Part shown: piece by piece, positions 48,479 to 60,642 of the stretch
Position numbering within the stretch: position 1 is the first letter of the stretch
How the letters are laid out: the number at the start of each line of letters is the position of its first letter
From: Pelodiscus sinensis
Lineage: Eukaryota; Chordata; Testudines; Trionychidae
NCBI RefSeq assembly: GCF_049634645.1
Contig: NC_134722.1
Location: 19,207,001-19,271,000 of the forward strand
Reading direction: 5' to 3'
DNA length: 64,000 nt
Made by a program: the position numbers and the translations under genes
The notes under the pieces: model-generated
Seen by the model: the letters and a program-made list of their open reading frames with translations, nothing else
Databases searched by the model: none
What the model was told of the DNA's origin: nothing

Positions 48479-48690
48479 GGGTGTGTCTAGACTACATGCC
48501 TCCTTCGACGGAGGCATGTAGATTAGCCAGATCGGAAGAGGGAAATGAAGCCGCGATTAAAATAATCGCGGCTTCATTTAAATTTAAATGGCTGCCCCGA
48601 TCTGCCGATCAGCTGTTTGTCGGCAGATCGGGGGAGTCTGGACGCGATGCCCCGACAAAGAAGCCTTTCTTCATCGACACAGGTAAGCCT
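48479..48690. mobile_element. Left half of a GTCTAGAC-type MITE
   Basis: Begins GGGTGTGTCTAGACTACATG, continues with an inner hairpin CCTCCTTCGACGGAGG, then a GAAGCCGCGATTAAAATAAT / ATCGCGGCTTC hairpin and GATCTGCCGATC, and ends near CATCGACACAGGTAAGCC. The second arm is missing. Confidence 0.65.
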
Positions 48691-48922
48691 CGTAAATTAG
48701 TAACGGTAGACTTTTTCCTTGTTTTTCTTTCCCCCTCTTCACTTAAAAGGAAAATGTCCCAATCTTTCACCTGATAGATAAGGGAACATGGCAGAAGGGA
48801 AATAATTATTCATCAGTTTCTGCCATACACCGTAAGGTGTCTCTACATGCTACAGGGTTGGGTATGGGAAGGAGACTGGTAAAAGCAACCATATGTAAGA
48901 GGTTCTTCTCAGGGAAGCATAA
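48691..48922. other. No gene seen between two transposons
   Basis: Short unclassified interval. Confidence 0.3.
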
Positions 48923-49169
48923 GGGCATGTCTACACAGCAGAGTTATTCAGGAATAACAGATGTTATTCCAAAATAACTACATGAGCGTCTACACAGCAA
49001 GCCCATTATTGCAAAATAATATTGAAATAACAGGCGTCATTCCGGATTCTGTAACTCTCATTCTGGAAGGAACCATGCCTATTCCAAAATAGCTATTTAG
49101 GAATAGGGTGCGTGTAGACAGGATAGCTGGAGTTATTTCAAAATAAGTGACCTCCAGAAAATCCCACAG

Positions 49170-49694
49170 GTGCCCTGCTGGCCACTTTGTACACCCACAT
49201 CAGAACTCTATAGCTTTCCTCCCCCTGCAGCCTTTAAAACTGCAAGCAGAAGGAAAAGGGCTTGTGGCATGAAGGAGGCCCTGCTTGCATCATGCCACAT
49301 AGCCAGACCCTGCACAGTCTTCCCTGCTGCCATGGCTGAGCCCATCATTCCAGCCAAGCCCTCCCCCCCCCCACACACACACAGCTGCCAGCACTGCCTC
49401 AGGCAGCCCCCAGGATCCTGCCTGGGGCCGAAGAAGAGGGCATCATACTGGTCTGGTGCAGAGATCCCGGATCTCCTTGAGATCTGGGTTGAAGAGGCAA
49501 ACCTCCAGGATCTCCGCACCAGATGTAGGAATGCCGAGATCCATGGCCAGATGACCAACAGCCTAGGTCAGATGGGCCACGTGTACCCAGTAGCAGGCGT
49601 ACATAAAGGTCAAGGAGCTCAGACAGGCCTACACAAAGGCCAGGGAGAGCAACTCCCACTTAGGGACAGCTCCCCAGACCTGCCCCTACTTTGA
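49170..49694 (+). pseudogene. Myb/SANT-like protein of the 48.9-kb Harbinger element
   Basis: The 174-residue frame contains, at about residues 88-140, KKRASYWSGAEIPDLLEIWV, NLQDLRTRCRNAEIHGQMTN and SLGQMGH, matching the three-helix Myb/SANT-like domain of the Harbinger accessory protein. The leading methionine at 49332 (MAEPIIPAKPS) is a better start than 49170. The third helix is damaged after SLGQMGHVYPVAGV, and the C-terminal acidic tail (DEL-rich, about 49780-49930) is in another frame. The protein normally binds element ends together with the transposase. It probably no longer works. Confidence 0.65.
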
Positions 49695-50599
49695 CCAGTT
49701 CCACCACATCCTGGGAGGAGGGTCAGTCCCTCCCCACCCTTATTCTGGATTCTGAGCCTGAGATACCTGTTGTCGCTCTCCCAGGAGGAAGAGCCAGTGC
49801 GGAGGAGGAGGAGCAGAAGGAAGATGAGTTGGACAAGGCCAGTACCAGCTCCATGCCTGCCAGCTACAATGTCATGTTCGCCCTGCAGCCAGGACCTCAC
49901 CCCTCCTCCCAGGATGTCTCCCAGGAATAATCCGAAGCTGGGGAAGGCCCATCAGGTGAGTGCCATTACTTTCCCTAGACACACACAGGTGGAGTGAGGG
50001 AAAGCTGCGAGCTCCTTGCTCAGCCTTCTTGGCCTGGAGATTGTGCAGCAGCCTGTGCACATGGGTGCATGTGGAGTGCCAGTCCAGGGCACACAGCCCC
50101 AGGAGGCAGCAACAGAGGACTCTTGTGCTCTGGCTCTTGAATACGGCAGGCCTCTCCAGACACCCCGATACTGGAGTGGAACACCAGGGTGGGACACCCT
50201 CCTACCACAAATCATCACTAGAAGAAGGCTGGGGACATGGATAAACATACACACAGCAGTGCCGCACACAGCACAAGAACATGCCCGCAAACTCAGGGCA
50301 GCACGCGCTCCCAGAAACAGCGCAGCAAGACGGAGATTTTTAAATGCCGGCTAGTTCAGACCCCGTGTCCTAACCACCTGTAGAAGGAGACAGAGAATCA
50401 CAGGTTTGCCAGGGCCCTTGGGAGGTCCCCGATACCAACCCCTCTTTAACCCCTCACACACCAGGAGCAATCCCTACTTACCCCATTTCCCATTGGGACT
50501 TTGTGAAGGCAGGATTGAAAACCCACCTGGGGAGGGGGCTTCCACCCCTCCCCCCACCACCACTCCTTTGCCTAGGGAACCCTGCTCCAGCAATTCATT

Positions 50600-51132
50600 T
50601 CACCCCCCTTCAGGGACAATAGCATGAGCGCACCATACCTGCATGACCATGGCCCCAACGGTCGATCTCCCCATGCTGAACTGGTTCCCAATGGATTGGT
50701 AGCTGTCCAGCACAGTGAGCTTCCAGATGGCAATGGAGACCCACTTCTGGAGGAGGATGGCAGGTCTCATGGGGTGGCCCGTCACCTGCGGGCAGGGGCG
50801 AGCCACTCACACAGCTCCAGAAAGGTCTCCTTCTGCATGTGGAAATTCTGGAGCCACCGCTGGGTCCAGGATGATCCAGTCCCACCAATCAGACCTGGTG
50901 TCCAGTGGCCAGAAGCGGCGGTGCAGGTTGTGCAGGGGTGGGTAGTGGGAGTTGAGTTGCATGAGCAGTGCCTGAAGAGCAGAGAGGAATTGACCCACAA
51001 TGAGCTGGGGGTTCTGTTCTCGCAGGGCCTGGAAGGCAGCCCACAGAAATTGCAGCAGGAGGTGCACCAAGACATAAGAGCCATCAACTGCTGGGAGTCA
51101 TAGCAGGAGTGCTGAAGTGTCCACCAGGGCAA
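50600..51132 (-). pseudogene. Harbinger transposase, N-terminal exon, frameshifted
   Basis: Read on the minus strand, one frame gives NFHMQKETFLELCEWLAPAR (about 50850-50790). After a frameshift another gives HPMRPAILLQKWVSIAIWKL, then DSYQSIGNQFSMGRSTVGAM, the helix-turn-helix region of HARBI1-like transposases, whose usual order is this one. Just after MVMQ the minus strand has CAG|GTATGG, a good splice donor, so this is probably exon 1. The DDE nuclease exon that should follow at lower coordinates was not recognised between 49.9 and 50.6 kb. Not functional as seen. Confidence 0.75.
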
Positions 51133-51440
51133 CCACGGCAGGCAGAGAAAAGGCTTTGCTGACCCTCAATGAGGCAGGCAAAGGAAAGAACCTGAGACAA
51201 GGCTGTACAGAGGGGGTCCCTTTAAGCTCTAGGCTCAGGAAACAGCTACAGGAAGAGAGTGCTTCCTGATGCCCTGCCTGAGGTTCTGGGTGGCCTTAAA
51301 TGCGATTCACCAACCAATGAGTGTGGACGCTTTATTTTGAAATAGCTCGGTGCCATTTCATTGGGCATTTGCTGTGCAGACTCACTATTTTGAAATAAGC
51401 TGTTTGAGTATATAAATAAGTGTGCAGTGCAGACGTGCCC

Positions 51441-52843
51441 AAAGTTACCATGCAAACTATATTCATATTACTATTTCACTGAAAAGTCCCCCGTTCAAGG
51501 CTCTTTCAAATAGTGGATGGAATCTGGATGATCATCTGGTAGGACTTTAGCCAGTGGCAGAAAAAGCCCAGGAAAAAAATCATTATTGGGCCTGGGTGCT
51601 GGAGCACAAATGGGTCAAGACCTAAGAGAATGTGGGGCAAGGTTACTCCTAAGAGAACTCGCAGCTTTATCTCTGGCTGCTCTGCTGTGCTGCTGGCTCT
51701 CCACCGTGTTGCACCTTCACACACGAGAGCCTAGGTGAACAGATGTAAAACTATTTTAGCAAGGTTTCCATGAGAAAGCTCTTATTAAAAATCCTGAACT
51801 GCACAGTGTGTAGAACAATAACTCTGTCTGACTCAAAATGTCATATCCTTCTCTGAATAGCCCCGGATTGTATGTGCTCTGAATAAAGATAAAGATGTAA
51901 TTGCTTTTCCTGTTACGACTCACTTGTGCATCATAGATTTTTTAATATGCTGCAGAACACATGTACTGTGTAAAGGAACCAGGTGAGAGTAGAAAACAGT
52001 TGTAGTGTTATTTTTCTTTATGATAGATCTAAACAGGGAGCTTTAAGTGAATGCTTAGAGTTTTTTTAATACCCAACAATAATTTATTTATTTTACCTGC
52101 TGTGAAAACATTAAAACTTAAGTAACGGTCATTGCGAAAATGTCATACTGCTAATTATTGGCCATAAAAGGGACTGTTTCCAAAATGAAATCACTCATTG
52201 TAGTTTTGTGTACATTAGGACATCATTGCTAGCGTTTCCAATTGGTTCAACCCCAATTCAGCTCCCCCAGTGACAACAGGTGGGGATTTTCAAAAGTGCT
52301 CAGCATTGATAGCCAATTGACATTGTTAGGAACAAAGTTAGGCTAATGCTGAACACTTTTGAAATGAGCAATCCAATGAGACAGAGGCATAGATAATCAG
52401 TCACATTCTGAACAGCATAGGACAACATGGTTCTTAAAACACAGGTGGTATCTAAAGCCAGGTCTACGCTAACTTCCCTACTGTTGCTATCTTGCTGAAG
52501 CTGATACACTAATAAACTGTGTAAATACTATAAATGTGTGTTTTCAGGATCATGTGGTTTTGTTTGTAACTTTTTCTATTTGTCCATATCAACCCCACAC
52601 CAAATCTGTGTAGCCAGTTGGAGCCCTTAAGATCAAGAGCAGAAACTTGCCTAGAAAAATGGAAGTCTTTCCATGTCTCTGCTCCAGGATACCCGGGAAT
52701 AACTATGGACATAGGAACTGCTGAGCAGAGCAGCACTACAGGATCTGCCAGGCTTTGTGGGAAGTCTTTATCCTTCACCTCTGAGAGCCAGTCTCCCACT
52801 CTTCTGGCATTCAGGAGGGAAACCTCCATAAGTAAATCCCCAG
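51441..52843. other. No gene seen
   Basis: AT-rich flank between two Harbinger-type elements, unclassified. Confidence 0.35.
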
Positions 52844-53182
52844 GGTATGTCTACACTACAAAGTTAGTTCGAACTAACGGACGTTAGTTCGAACTAACTT
52901 TCATAGGCGCTACACTAGCGCTCTGTTAGTTCGAATTTAATTCAAACTAACGGAGCGCTTAGTTCGAACTAGGTAATCCTCATTCCACGAAGATTAAGCC
53001 TAGTTCGAACTAGCTAGTTCGAATTAAGGGGTGTGTAGCCCCTTAATTCAAACTAGTGGGAGGCTAGCCCTCCCCAGGTTTCCCTGATGGCCACTCTGGC
53101 CAACACCAGGGAAACTCTACTGCCCCCCTCCCGGCCCCGGACCCCTTAAAGGGGCACGGGCTGGCTACGACGCCCGTGCCAG

Positions 53183-53467
53183 GTGCAAGCCTGCCAGCAC
53201 CCAGCCAGCAGACCATGCACCTGGCAAGGATCGAGCCACCTACCCGATGCCCCCCAGCTCTCCCCCTCTTCCTGGGACCAGGCTGGCAGCTCCCGGGAGC
53301 TTGCCCGGGACCGCAAGAGGCGGGCACCCGCCTGGGCTAGTGCGGACATCGTGGACCTCGTCCACGATCTCCGCACAAGGCACAGGAAAGTGGCAGGCTT
53401 GGGCAGGATAGCTGCCAGCCTGGCCACCCAGGAGCAGGTGTGCAAGAGAATCAAGGGGGTGCACTGA
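53183..53467 (+). pseudogene. Myb/SANT-like protein fragment of Harbinger element B
   Basis: The 94-residue frame holds, at about residues 44-94, RKRRAPAWASADIVDLVHDL, RTRHRKVAGLGRIAASLA and TQEQVCKRIKGVH: the first helix, a linker and the third helix of the Harbinger Myb/SANT-like domain. Compared with the 49.2-kb copy, the linker is a few residues shorter. The frame ends within 20 bases of the CR1 insertion, so the C-terminal tail was removed by that event. Confidence 0.7.
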
Positions 53468-53484
53468 GACCCCTGACCCTGAGC

Positions 53485-54039
53485 TTACAATGGCCGTCCT
53501 GGGTCAGACCAAAGGTCCATCTAGCCCAGTAGCCTGTCTGCCGACAGCGGCCAACCCTACGGACCCTGGAGGGGATGGACCGAAGACAGTGACCAAGCCA
53601 TTTGTCTCGTGCCATCCCTCTCCAGCCTTCCACAAACCTTGGACAGGGACACCACTCCTACCCCCTGGCTAATACCATTCCATGGACCCAACCTCCATTA
53701 CTTGATCTCACTTCCCTTTAAACTCTGTTCCAGTTCTAGCCTTCACAGCCTCCTGCAGCAAGGAGTTCCACAGGTTGACTATTTGCTTTGTGAAGAACAA
53801 CTTTCTGTTACTAGTCTGAAGCCTGCTATCCATTCCTTTCCTTTGGTGTCCTCTAGTCCTTCTTTATGGGAACTAATGAAGAACTTTTCTGTATGCACCG
53901 TCTCCACCCAACTCCTGCTTTTAGAGACCTCTATCCTGTCCCCCCTCCGTCTCCTCTTTTTTAAGCTGAAAAGTCCCAGTCTCTTTAGCCTCTCTTCATA
54001 TGGGACCTGTTCCCAACCCCTGATCATTTTAGTTGCCCT
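53485..54039 (-). mobile_element. CR1 LINE 3' fragment captured inside element B
   Basis: Equivalent to the CR1 piece in element A, with the same two junctions: next to the end of the SANT fragment and before a pyrimidine-rich CCTCCCCTCTCCCAGCC stretch. The minus strand encodes MIRGWEQVPYEERLKRLGLF followed by SLKKRRRRGDRIEV, the end of CR1 ORF2. Confidence 0.85.
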
Positions 54040-54704
54040 CCCCTCTCCCAGCCTCTCTCTTCCCCTCTCCCACCTCCTTTTCCCAGTCTCCCCCAGTTTT
54101 GTTCAATAAAGACAGATTCCATTTTTGAACACAATTGTCCTTTATTTTGTACATCAAGAAGAGGGACTAGGGAAGGGTAAGTGGAAGGAGGTGAGGGAGG
54201 AATGGGGCACGAGCCCCCGATGGGGAAGACTGGGCTGGCTCTGTGGGCTTCTGGGGGTGGAAGCTCTCCTGCAGCCTCCCAATTGCCCCCTCTCCCCAGA
54301 TGGCAGCCTGCGGCAAGTGCAGCCGGTCTGATGGCTGAGTGCTGTGATGTGCCGAGTGTGGGCACTCAGGGCACTCCAAGCCAGGAATCCTTTGCAAGCG
54401 GGGCACCCCGAGAACTGTCTGTCCGGGGTGTGGGTCGGGACCCTTTAAGCACAGCCCTCGGCTAGCCTGAGACAGCATCTCCACGCTCTAAGTCCTCCTC
54501 TGATGCCCTGCCGGCACTGCTTCCAGCCATCCTTAATCCCGCTTCAGGGTCCACTTAATGTGGACGCGCTAGTTCGAATTAGCAAAACGCTAATTCGAAC
54601 TAGTTTTTAGTTCTAGATGCGTTAGTTCGAATTAGCTTAGTTTGAATTAACTAATTCGAACTAAGTTAGTTCGAATTAGTGCTGTAGTGTAGACATACCC
54701 CCAG

Positions 54705-55685
54705 AGACTTCCTCATATAAAGTCCCTCTAGCATCTTATTCTGTAGGCACAGGATAATCCAATGATTTTAAAGGAAATACATTAAATATTTTTATAAATA
54801 AACAAACTTAGTGATGTCTCATGTCCTTAAACTGAAGATACAACCAGGAGTCTGTTTTGTTAAAACAGAACATTCGTCACAGCTGTAGCTCAGAATGTTA
54901 TGTGTACAACTTCAAGCAATATTAGGTCATATCAACCTTGAGAGAGTCTTGGTTGTTCTTGGATAGTCCCTCTGTAACTTAAAAAATATTTTAACTGATG
55001 TCTGAAAGGAAGCCAAAACATATTCTTGTGAAATTCCAAGATACCTAGATCTTTTATAAATGAAGACAATCCTCATGAGTGAAAGTACAGGCTGCATCTT
55101 TCTTCAACATAATTCAGCTTTAGTGCTACAATAATATGAATTCCACTTGACCCATGAGGACAGAAGTACAGACTTTTGAGGTCTCAAAAGGATGAACACA
55201 ATATTTTTCCTTACAGGGTCCAAATCCCCATCATATGATAGATGCAATCTTAAATCTTGCTGAAATCCATGTTTGCTCCTGAAAACTGGACTGTCATGCG
55301 GATAAATTCTCATTTGACACAGTGCTTGGGGTTGTCTTCGGACATGTAGATGTTACCAACCCTTTTGATGTAGATGGGAAAGGATCCACTGGTGATGGTT
55401 CACATGGCACTCATGACCCTGTGTCGTAGGATATATCACAGATAGTAAATCATTTCAGAGAATACAGAAGTGTGGTAAAATTGAAGAATTTCCAAGATAT
55501 CATTCCTGAAATCTTTCCTGTCACACAAGCAAAGACTTTGGAATCTTAAATATGCACCTAAGTTTCCAAAGTGCAAAGCCTCACTTCAGGTGCACCCACA
55601 GAGTCTCATTCTGTGGAAGGGCAGGAAATGTGAGGTCAGGGTTTTATTTTTGTAAATGACACCTTGTCTCCAGCTCTACACTCTA
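54705..55685. other. No gene seen
   Basis: AT-rich and unclassified. Confidence 0.35.
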
Positions 55686-55976
55686 CAGGTTGACTCTCTG
55701 GTCTGGCTACATTTTAGTTAGTTGGATGTTCACTTTTCAAGGGCATGGCCAAGTTTCCCACAGTCCCATAAAGTTTGTTTACAGCCACCAGTCCTGGCTC
55801 TCAGTGTTCTGTGCTGTTATTTAGCTCTAATTTACCCCAAATGTCTTCTAAGAGCTGAGTAAGCAGTGGAAGTGTTGGTAATGCTGCTAGACCATATTGA
55901 CCTCTTATGGTCCAGCAAATTCTCTGATTCGGCACTAGTCAGGTGCTGAAGATGCTGGATAGAAAGGTTCATCCTG
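55686..55976 (-). repeat. Dispersed DNA-type repeat, copy 2, inverted
   Basis: Reverse-oriented relative of 40311-40629. The ends CAGGTTGACTCTCTGGTC and (reverse complement) CAGGATGAACCTTTCTATCC are inverted relatives, supporting a TIR element of about 291 bp. No target duplication is evident. Confidence 0.7.
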
Positions 55977-57556
55977 GAGTTCCAAGTATACTACTACTTC
56001 AACACAATGGCAGCTAACAAAAAAGTCTCTTAAAAAGAGCAGTTGGTCTGGCCATAAACACACTTCTCCATGCAATTGTGGATGTCTCCATGTGTATGTG
56101 CAGATGTGAATTCACTTTACAATCTCACATTAGAAAAGGAGTAACCTTGAATCAGAGGAACCTAAGAGAGTTAGATGTCCACCTGCCATTAAATTTCAAC
56201 AAGAGCTGGGCATCTAACTCCCTGGGGTTCATTTGAATATTCCAATCTTTAACATTTTTAATTTTTCACAAGGGGATCCCCCGCCCCTTCCCCGAAGGGC
56301 TGAATTGACATAGTTGCCAAAGTACACTTCTACCAAGATGGAGGCATGCTAAGTGATACAATATGCTTAAAATTCAAATTGGCATGCTCCTATCTTCTCT
56401 AGGGATCAAGAGAAGACATTGGCCAAATCCTGTTCTGGTGTAATTGGTGTAGCTCCATTGAATTAATATCAGCTGACATACCGGCTTTGTGTTTCCAGTG
56501 CTCACTTCACAAGCACGACATTCACAAAAAAGGGGGAAGGGAGGCAAAGCAAATTATATTTTGGTTTGCACTTTCATACAAAGTAGGAAGCAATCAAAAT
56601 CATTCAAATACAATAAGTGAAAAGTAATAAAATACTACTAGTAATGAATTATCATTTGGAAAAATAAAGAGAAAACTGACAAACAGCATTTCATTTTAAG
56701 TTCTCAAAAGACTAAAAAAATCAAGTTTTACTCATGTTTAATAAAAAACTAAAAAGAAAACTTTGGTAATGCTAGAGGGTACAAGAGTTGTTCTGATTTA
56801 ATTCACATGAACTCCAGAAAACGAATAATGATACTAAATAATTAGTAACTAGAATATTAAAATGCATGATACATGCTGATTAGATCATATTAAAATGAAA
56901 AGAATTTGAATTTATTTACACAAAAACCTCAGAGAAAGACAGATCTATAGACCATGAAGATTAATTTCTATAAGAGTGACAGCTGATTGCACAACGAGCT
57001 TTCAAAACAATAATGTTTATGTTTGAACACCACCAAATAAAGGGCTTACTCTCAAAATGCTCATATGTATTTAGTAGAATAGATTCATTTAATGCACCAG
57101 GTTCAAAGCTAATTTTTAACTCCTAGATGAAAACTAAAGATTTTTCAACAAACACAATGTTCAATATATTGCAAATTATCCAGGAGTATGATGCAAAACC
57201 TTTTTGTGACAGCAGTTATATTTAATATTCATTGCCAACTTATCTGAAAGTCAGTGCTAGTAAATTCAGAATGCATTAGTAGTATTATGGACTGCACATA
57301 AATAATATGTAGTGTTTTACATCATAACATAAGATTAAACATACAAATCATATGTTAAATCAGACACTGAACTTAACTTAACTTATATGAACTATAGTTT
57401 TAATCTTTTTGTCCATTATATGGAAGTACAGTAATTCTGCTTTTTTTGTTATTTTTCCCCCTTTTCATTATTGGCCAAGCCAAAGCCCTAGCTATTCTAG
57501 CTATCCTGTAGCACACTACAGTATTGTGGAACAGAGACACATTTCAGCCTGCATGC
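55977..57556. other. No gene seen, ancient repeat piece at 56425-56485
   Basis: GGCCAAATCCTGTTCTGGTG followed by TAATTGGTGTAGCTCCATTG resembles the same old amniote repeat noted near 34.8 and 37.9 kb. The remainder is AT-rich and unclassified. Confidence 0.35.
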
Positions 57557-57809
57557 TTGCAATTAATTCTAGTTACATCAATAAAACAAGTTGAGAACAA
57601 GCTCACATTCACACACAGGCTGAATGTTATGTCAAATGGAAGTGAAGTCAAGTGAGAAGCGAAGACCATCTGTGGCAAGAGATGATCGTGGAAATGTGAT
57701 CAATAAGAATATTGAATAAAACTATCTAAGTCAGATTTCATCAGCCGAAGACAATTGCATATTAAATCCCTTTTTCTAATAGATAACATTTATGCCATGT
57801 TATAAGCAC
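57557..57809 (+). repeat. Local direct duplicate, copy 1
   Basis: About 250 bases that recur in the same orientation at 60397-60642 with scattered substitutions and small indels. Shared words include GCAATTAATT, AACAAGTTGAGAACAAGC, ACACACAGGCTGAATGTTAT, AAAACTATCTAAGTCAGATT and AACATTTATGCCATGTTATA. There are no terminal repeats or recognised family. Confidence 0.85.
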
Positions 57810-57978
57810 TCTAATAAAGCAGGAGATTGAGAGACTGGAATTAAATACCTAACTTTTGTTTCCTCAGTACTGATTGTGCCTACATGAACATGTAGTTTTA
57901 AAGTTTACATGAAGTTGAACCTATAATTACTAATGTTGTGGCTGGTGGCTTGGATAATATACATTCATATCCACAGTT

Positions 57979-58290
57979 TACACTGCCAGCTCTTCTCAGA
58001 GGTCCAAAGAGGCCCAGGCTCTTCCAGTTTTTGAGACCCACCCCCCCAGCCAAAATAGAAATAAAAAATGATGGCACAAGAAAACAAAATAAGACAGAAA
58101 AAAAAAGAGTGAGGCATGATTTGAATTTTTTTTATTTAACAAATGCTTTTCTAGCCTTTTTCTGTGTAAATGTGCATAAAAACAAGTTGTGAAACTTATC
58201 AAGTGCCAAAAAATTAACAAGTGTCTAAATATGAAGCCCCCTTTGAGCTTGAGGCCCAGGCCAAATGGCCCTCCTGCATTGCCCCCTCTT
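57979..58290. mobile_element. Possible hAT-like element, degraded
   Basis: Starts near CACTGCCAGCTCTTC and ends near AAATGGCCCTCCTGCATTGC, with GCCCCCTTTGAGCTTGAGGC in between, wording I associate with a turtle hAT family whose ends read CAGTGCCGGC. No target duplication was confirmed. Confidence 0.35.
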
Positions 58291-60396
58291 CACAACTGTA
58301 CATTCCTCAGGTATTTCATTTTCTATCAGAAGAGAATATATAGCATAATCGTGTCTTAAATAGTAGAGAACATCTACATATCCTGTACGTGAGTGTGGTC
58401 TATTAGCAGGAAGAGGGGAGTGGAAGCCAGAGACTCTTAGTTCCGTTATTGGATCCTATCCTCCAGTAGCTCACTGAGATCATAATCAAGTGCAGACTCA
58501 CTTTTAAGCACATGACTCGTCACAGATCAGTGCCATTAAGCATATAATTAGCCCAGCTGACTTTAAAGGTAAAGATAGACCTAAGTACTTTGCTGGCTTT
58601 AAGATTGAACACCAGCGGCTGCCTAATGTCAATTGACTCTGGCTCACAGGGCATGGCCCACAGGATTGTTTAACTGTGAAGACATACCAGTTAGTTCTGC
58701 AGTCCAATGTCAAGGACTCTCCCACCTCATAACATCCTAGAGTCCAGACTCCAGACCAAACCTGTGCAGCTACACAATTAAATAGCTCCATTGTCTGACT
58801 CAGCTGGTATGGGCTAGCAAAGGGGTTTAAGTGCAGTGTATGCCATACCTACTGAGACCTGCTTCACAGTGTTACATATGTGTGAGGAGACATGACCAAG
58901 CAGTGCAAACATTATTGAGTACTCCAGAATCATGGTAGCCTGAGGCCACATCTAGAGCTCCTTTCTAGCCACCTGGTTAGGAATTAGACTATTAGAATTG
59001 GTGAAGTTAGCCAACCACTTGTCCTGTTATGTTGGCTTGTTGACTAAAGTGGTGACCATTCCTTTTCATGCAAGTATGCTTGTCTTTTCATCACTCATTT
59101 TGCCTTTTGGCAATGAGGATATTGGTTTAGCCATCAATAGTGATTGCTTACAAGAGATTATATTATATTTCAACACAAGTCAGTTCATTCTTCACAGAAG
59201 AAAGATCAGCATTATAAGGAAGCTTGCATAGTTTTTCAATTTCAGCTTGAGGTTTTGTATGACAAATCTTAGGCTGATAGCTTCTTTCACTGCACAAAAT
59301 ATATGGGATTGGCTATAAGTCTTTAGAGCCTTGATGTATTCCAGTCCATTAGTTTTTATGGTTGAATTTATGTTGTATTGCAAAGAGATGTGCTGAACTG
59401 TCCGAAACTACAGATTTGCCAAACTATCCAAAAATAATCTAGGTAAGAGTGAAAGTTGGGAAACCAGCCAACTCATAAGCAGCATGAGTGTTTTGCTACC
59501 AATACAGCTGGTAATAACTTTTTTAAAGCACTGTTAAACATATCTAAGTGAACTTGACTTTAAAATCACACTGTGCTGAACATTTAAAGAACTATCGATT
59601 TAGAATGCAGCAAGTGCCTGTAGTTCATTGATATGGGTTAATGCACTGTAGGTATAATGGTGACGCAAATAGTTTCCTTCCTTTGGGTATTGCTCAATAT
59701 GCAATTAAACAAGCCATTCAATGTGGAATCAAAGAAAGCAAATGCAAATATCTCCACTGGAAGGCACAACTTCTGCTTTAATATTAGAATATGTAAGAGG
59801 TAACTAGTGAAAGCAGAATATCTGTCAAAGAAGTTCTCTGAAGCGTAAGAAGAGGCAGAAACTATTTCATTACCAGCACAACCAATCTTCTTACCTTACA
59901 AGGTTTTAAAATCTGCCAAATGAAGCTTATTTACTTAATATCCATTACAAAATGTAATTTGCTGCTTGCATATTCATACATGATTATAATTAAAGGCTAA
60001 GATGCTTTACACCTCAAATGATAATAACATAGTATAACCAGAGAAAAGGAAAGGAAATCTGGATCATTTCCATGTGATTACAGCAGAATTTGAATGTTTC
60101 CCAATGAACAACTTTTGAAAGAACACACAACCTATTAACTATGCAAGCCAAAAGAGCTACTTTCTTTAATTACATCTCCAAGACTGTGCCCTAAATCAAT
60201 CTGTACTCCCAAAATATATTTACCTGACAGTGATACCTTCTCAAGTGTGCATTATATTATGTTTTGAAAATGGAAATAATTATAGCCCCATGGGGGAATT
60301 GAATTCCTGATGCAATGCAGAAAATACAATATTTATTGAAATTAGCAACAGGGGTGTACAGTTAAGGTACAATTGTATTATATTTTGTTGTATGTA
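58291..60396. other. No gene seen between the two duplicates
   Basis: AT-rich spacer without recognised features. Confidence 0.35.
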
Positions 60397-60642
60397 TGCA
60401 ATTAATTGAAGTTACATCAATAGAACAAGTTGAGAACAAGCTTATAGTTACACACAGGCTGAATGTTATTATGTCAAAGGGAAGTAATTAGAAGTGAAGA
60501 CTATCTGTGGAAAAAGATTATCTTGGAAATGTGAGCAATAAGATACTAAATAAAACTATCTAAGTCAGATTCTGCCAGCTGAAGACAATTTCATATTAAA
60601 TCCCTTTTCTTAGCAAGTAACATTTATGCCATGTTATAAGCA
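60397..60642 (+). repeat. Local direct duplicate, copy 2
   Basis: Second copy of 57557-57809, 2.84 kb downstream and in the same orientation. Similarity ends abruptly on both sides (before TGCAATTAATT and after ATAAGCA). Confidence 0.85.

Larger units (their letters stand above)
48923..51440. mobile_element. Harbinger element with both genes, partly decayed
   Basis: The ends GGGCATGTCTACACAGCAGA and (reverse complement) GGGCACGTCTGCACTGCACA enclose 2.5 kb. Subterminal TTATTCCAAAATAA / TATTTTGAAATAA arrays link it to element C. A Myb/SANT-like gene lies on the plus strand at the left (49170-49694), and the start of a transposase gene lies on the minus strand at the right (50600-51132). The two genes face each other, as usual in Harbinger. 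The catalytic part of the transposase is not found, so it is non-autonomous. A 3-base duplication is not clear (TAA before, AAA after). Confidence 0.8.
52844..54699. mobile_element. Harbinger-like composite element B carrying CR1
   Basis: Second copy of element A in the same orientation: TIRs GGTATGTCTACACTACAAAG and (reverse complement) GGTATGTCTACACTACAGCA, the same order of SANT fragment, CR1 piece, and GTTCAATAAAGACAG / TTGTCCTTTATTTTG segment, and similar length (1856 against 1863 bases). CCCAG flanks both ends (52839-52843 and 54700-54704), which may be a 5-base target duplication, although Harbinger usually makes 3 bases. Confidence 0.85.

Noticed and set aside
53183..53467. Host trihelix/Myb transcription factor gene
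   Set aside because: The same frame recurs in other elements in this window, always between TTCGAA/TIR ends, so it is transposon-encoded.
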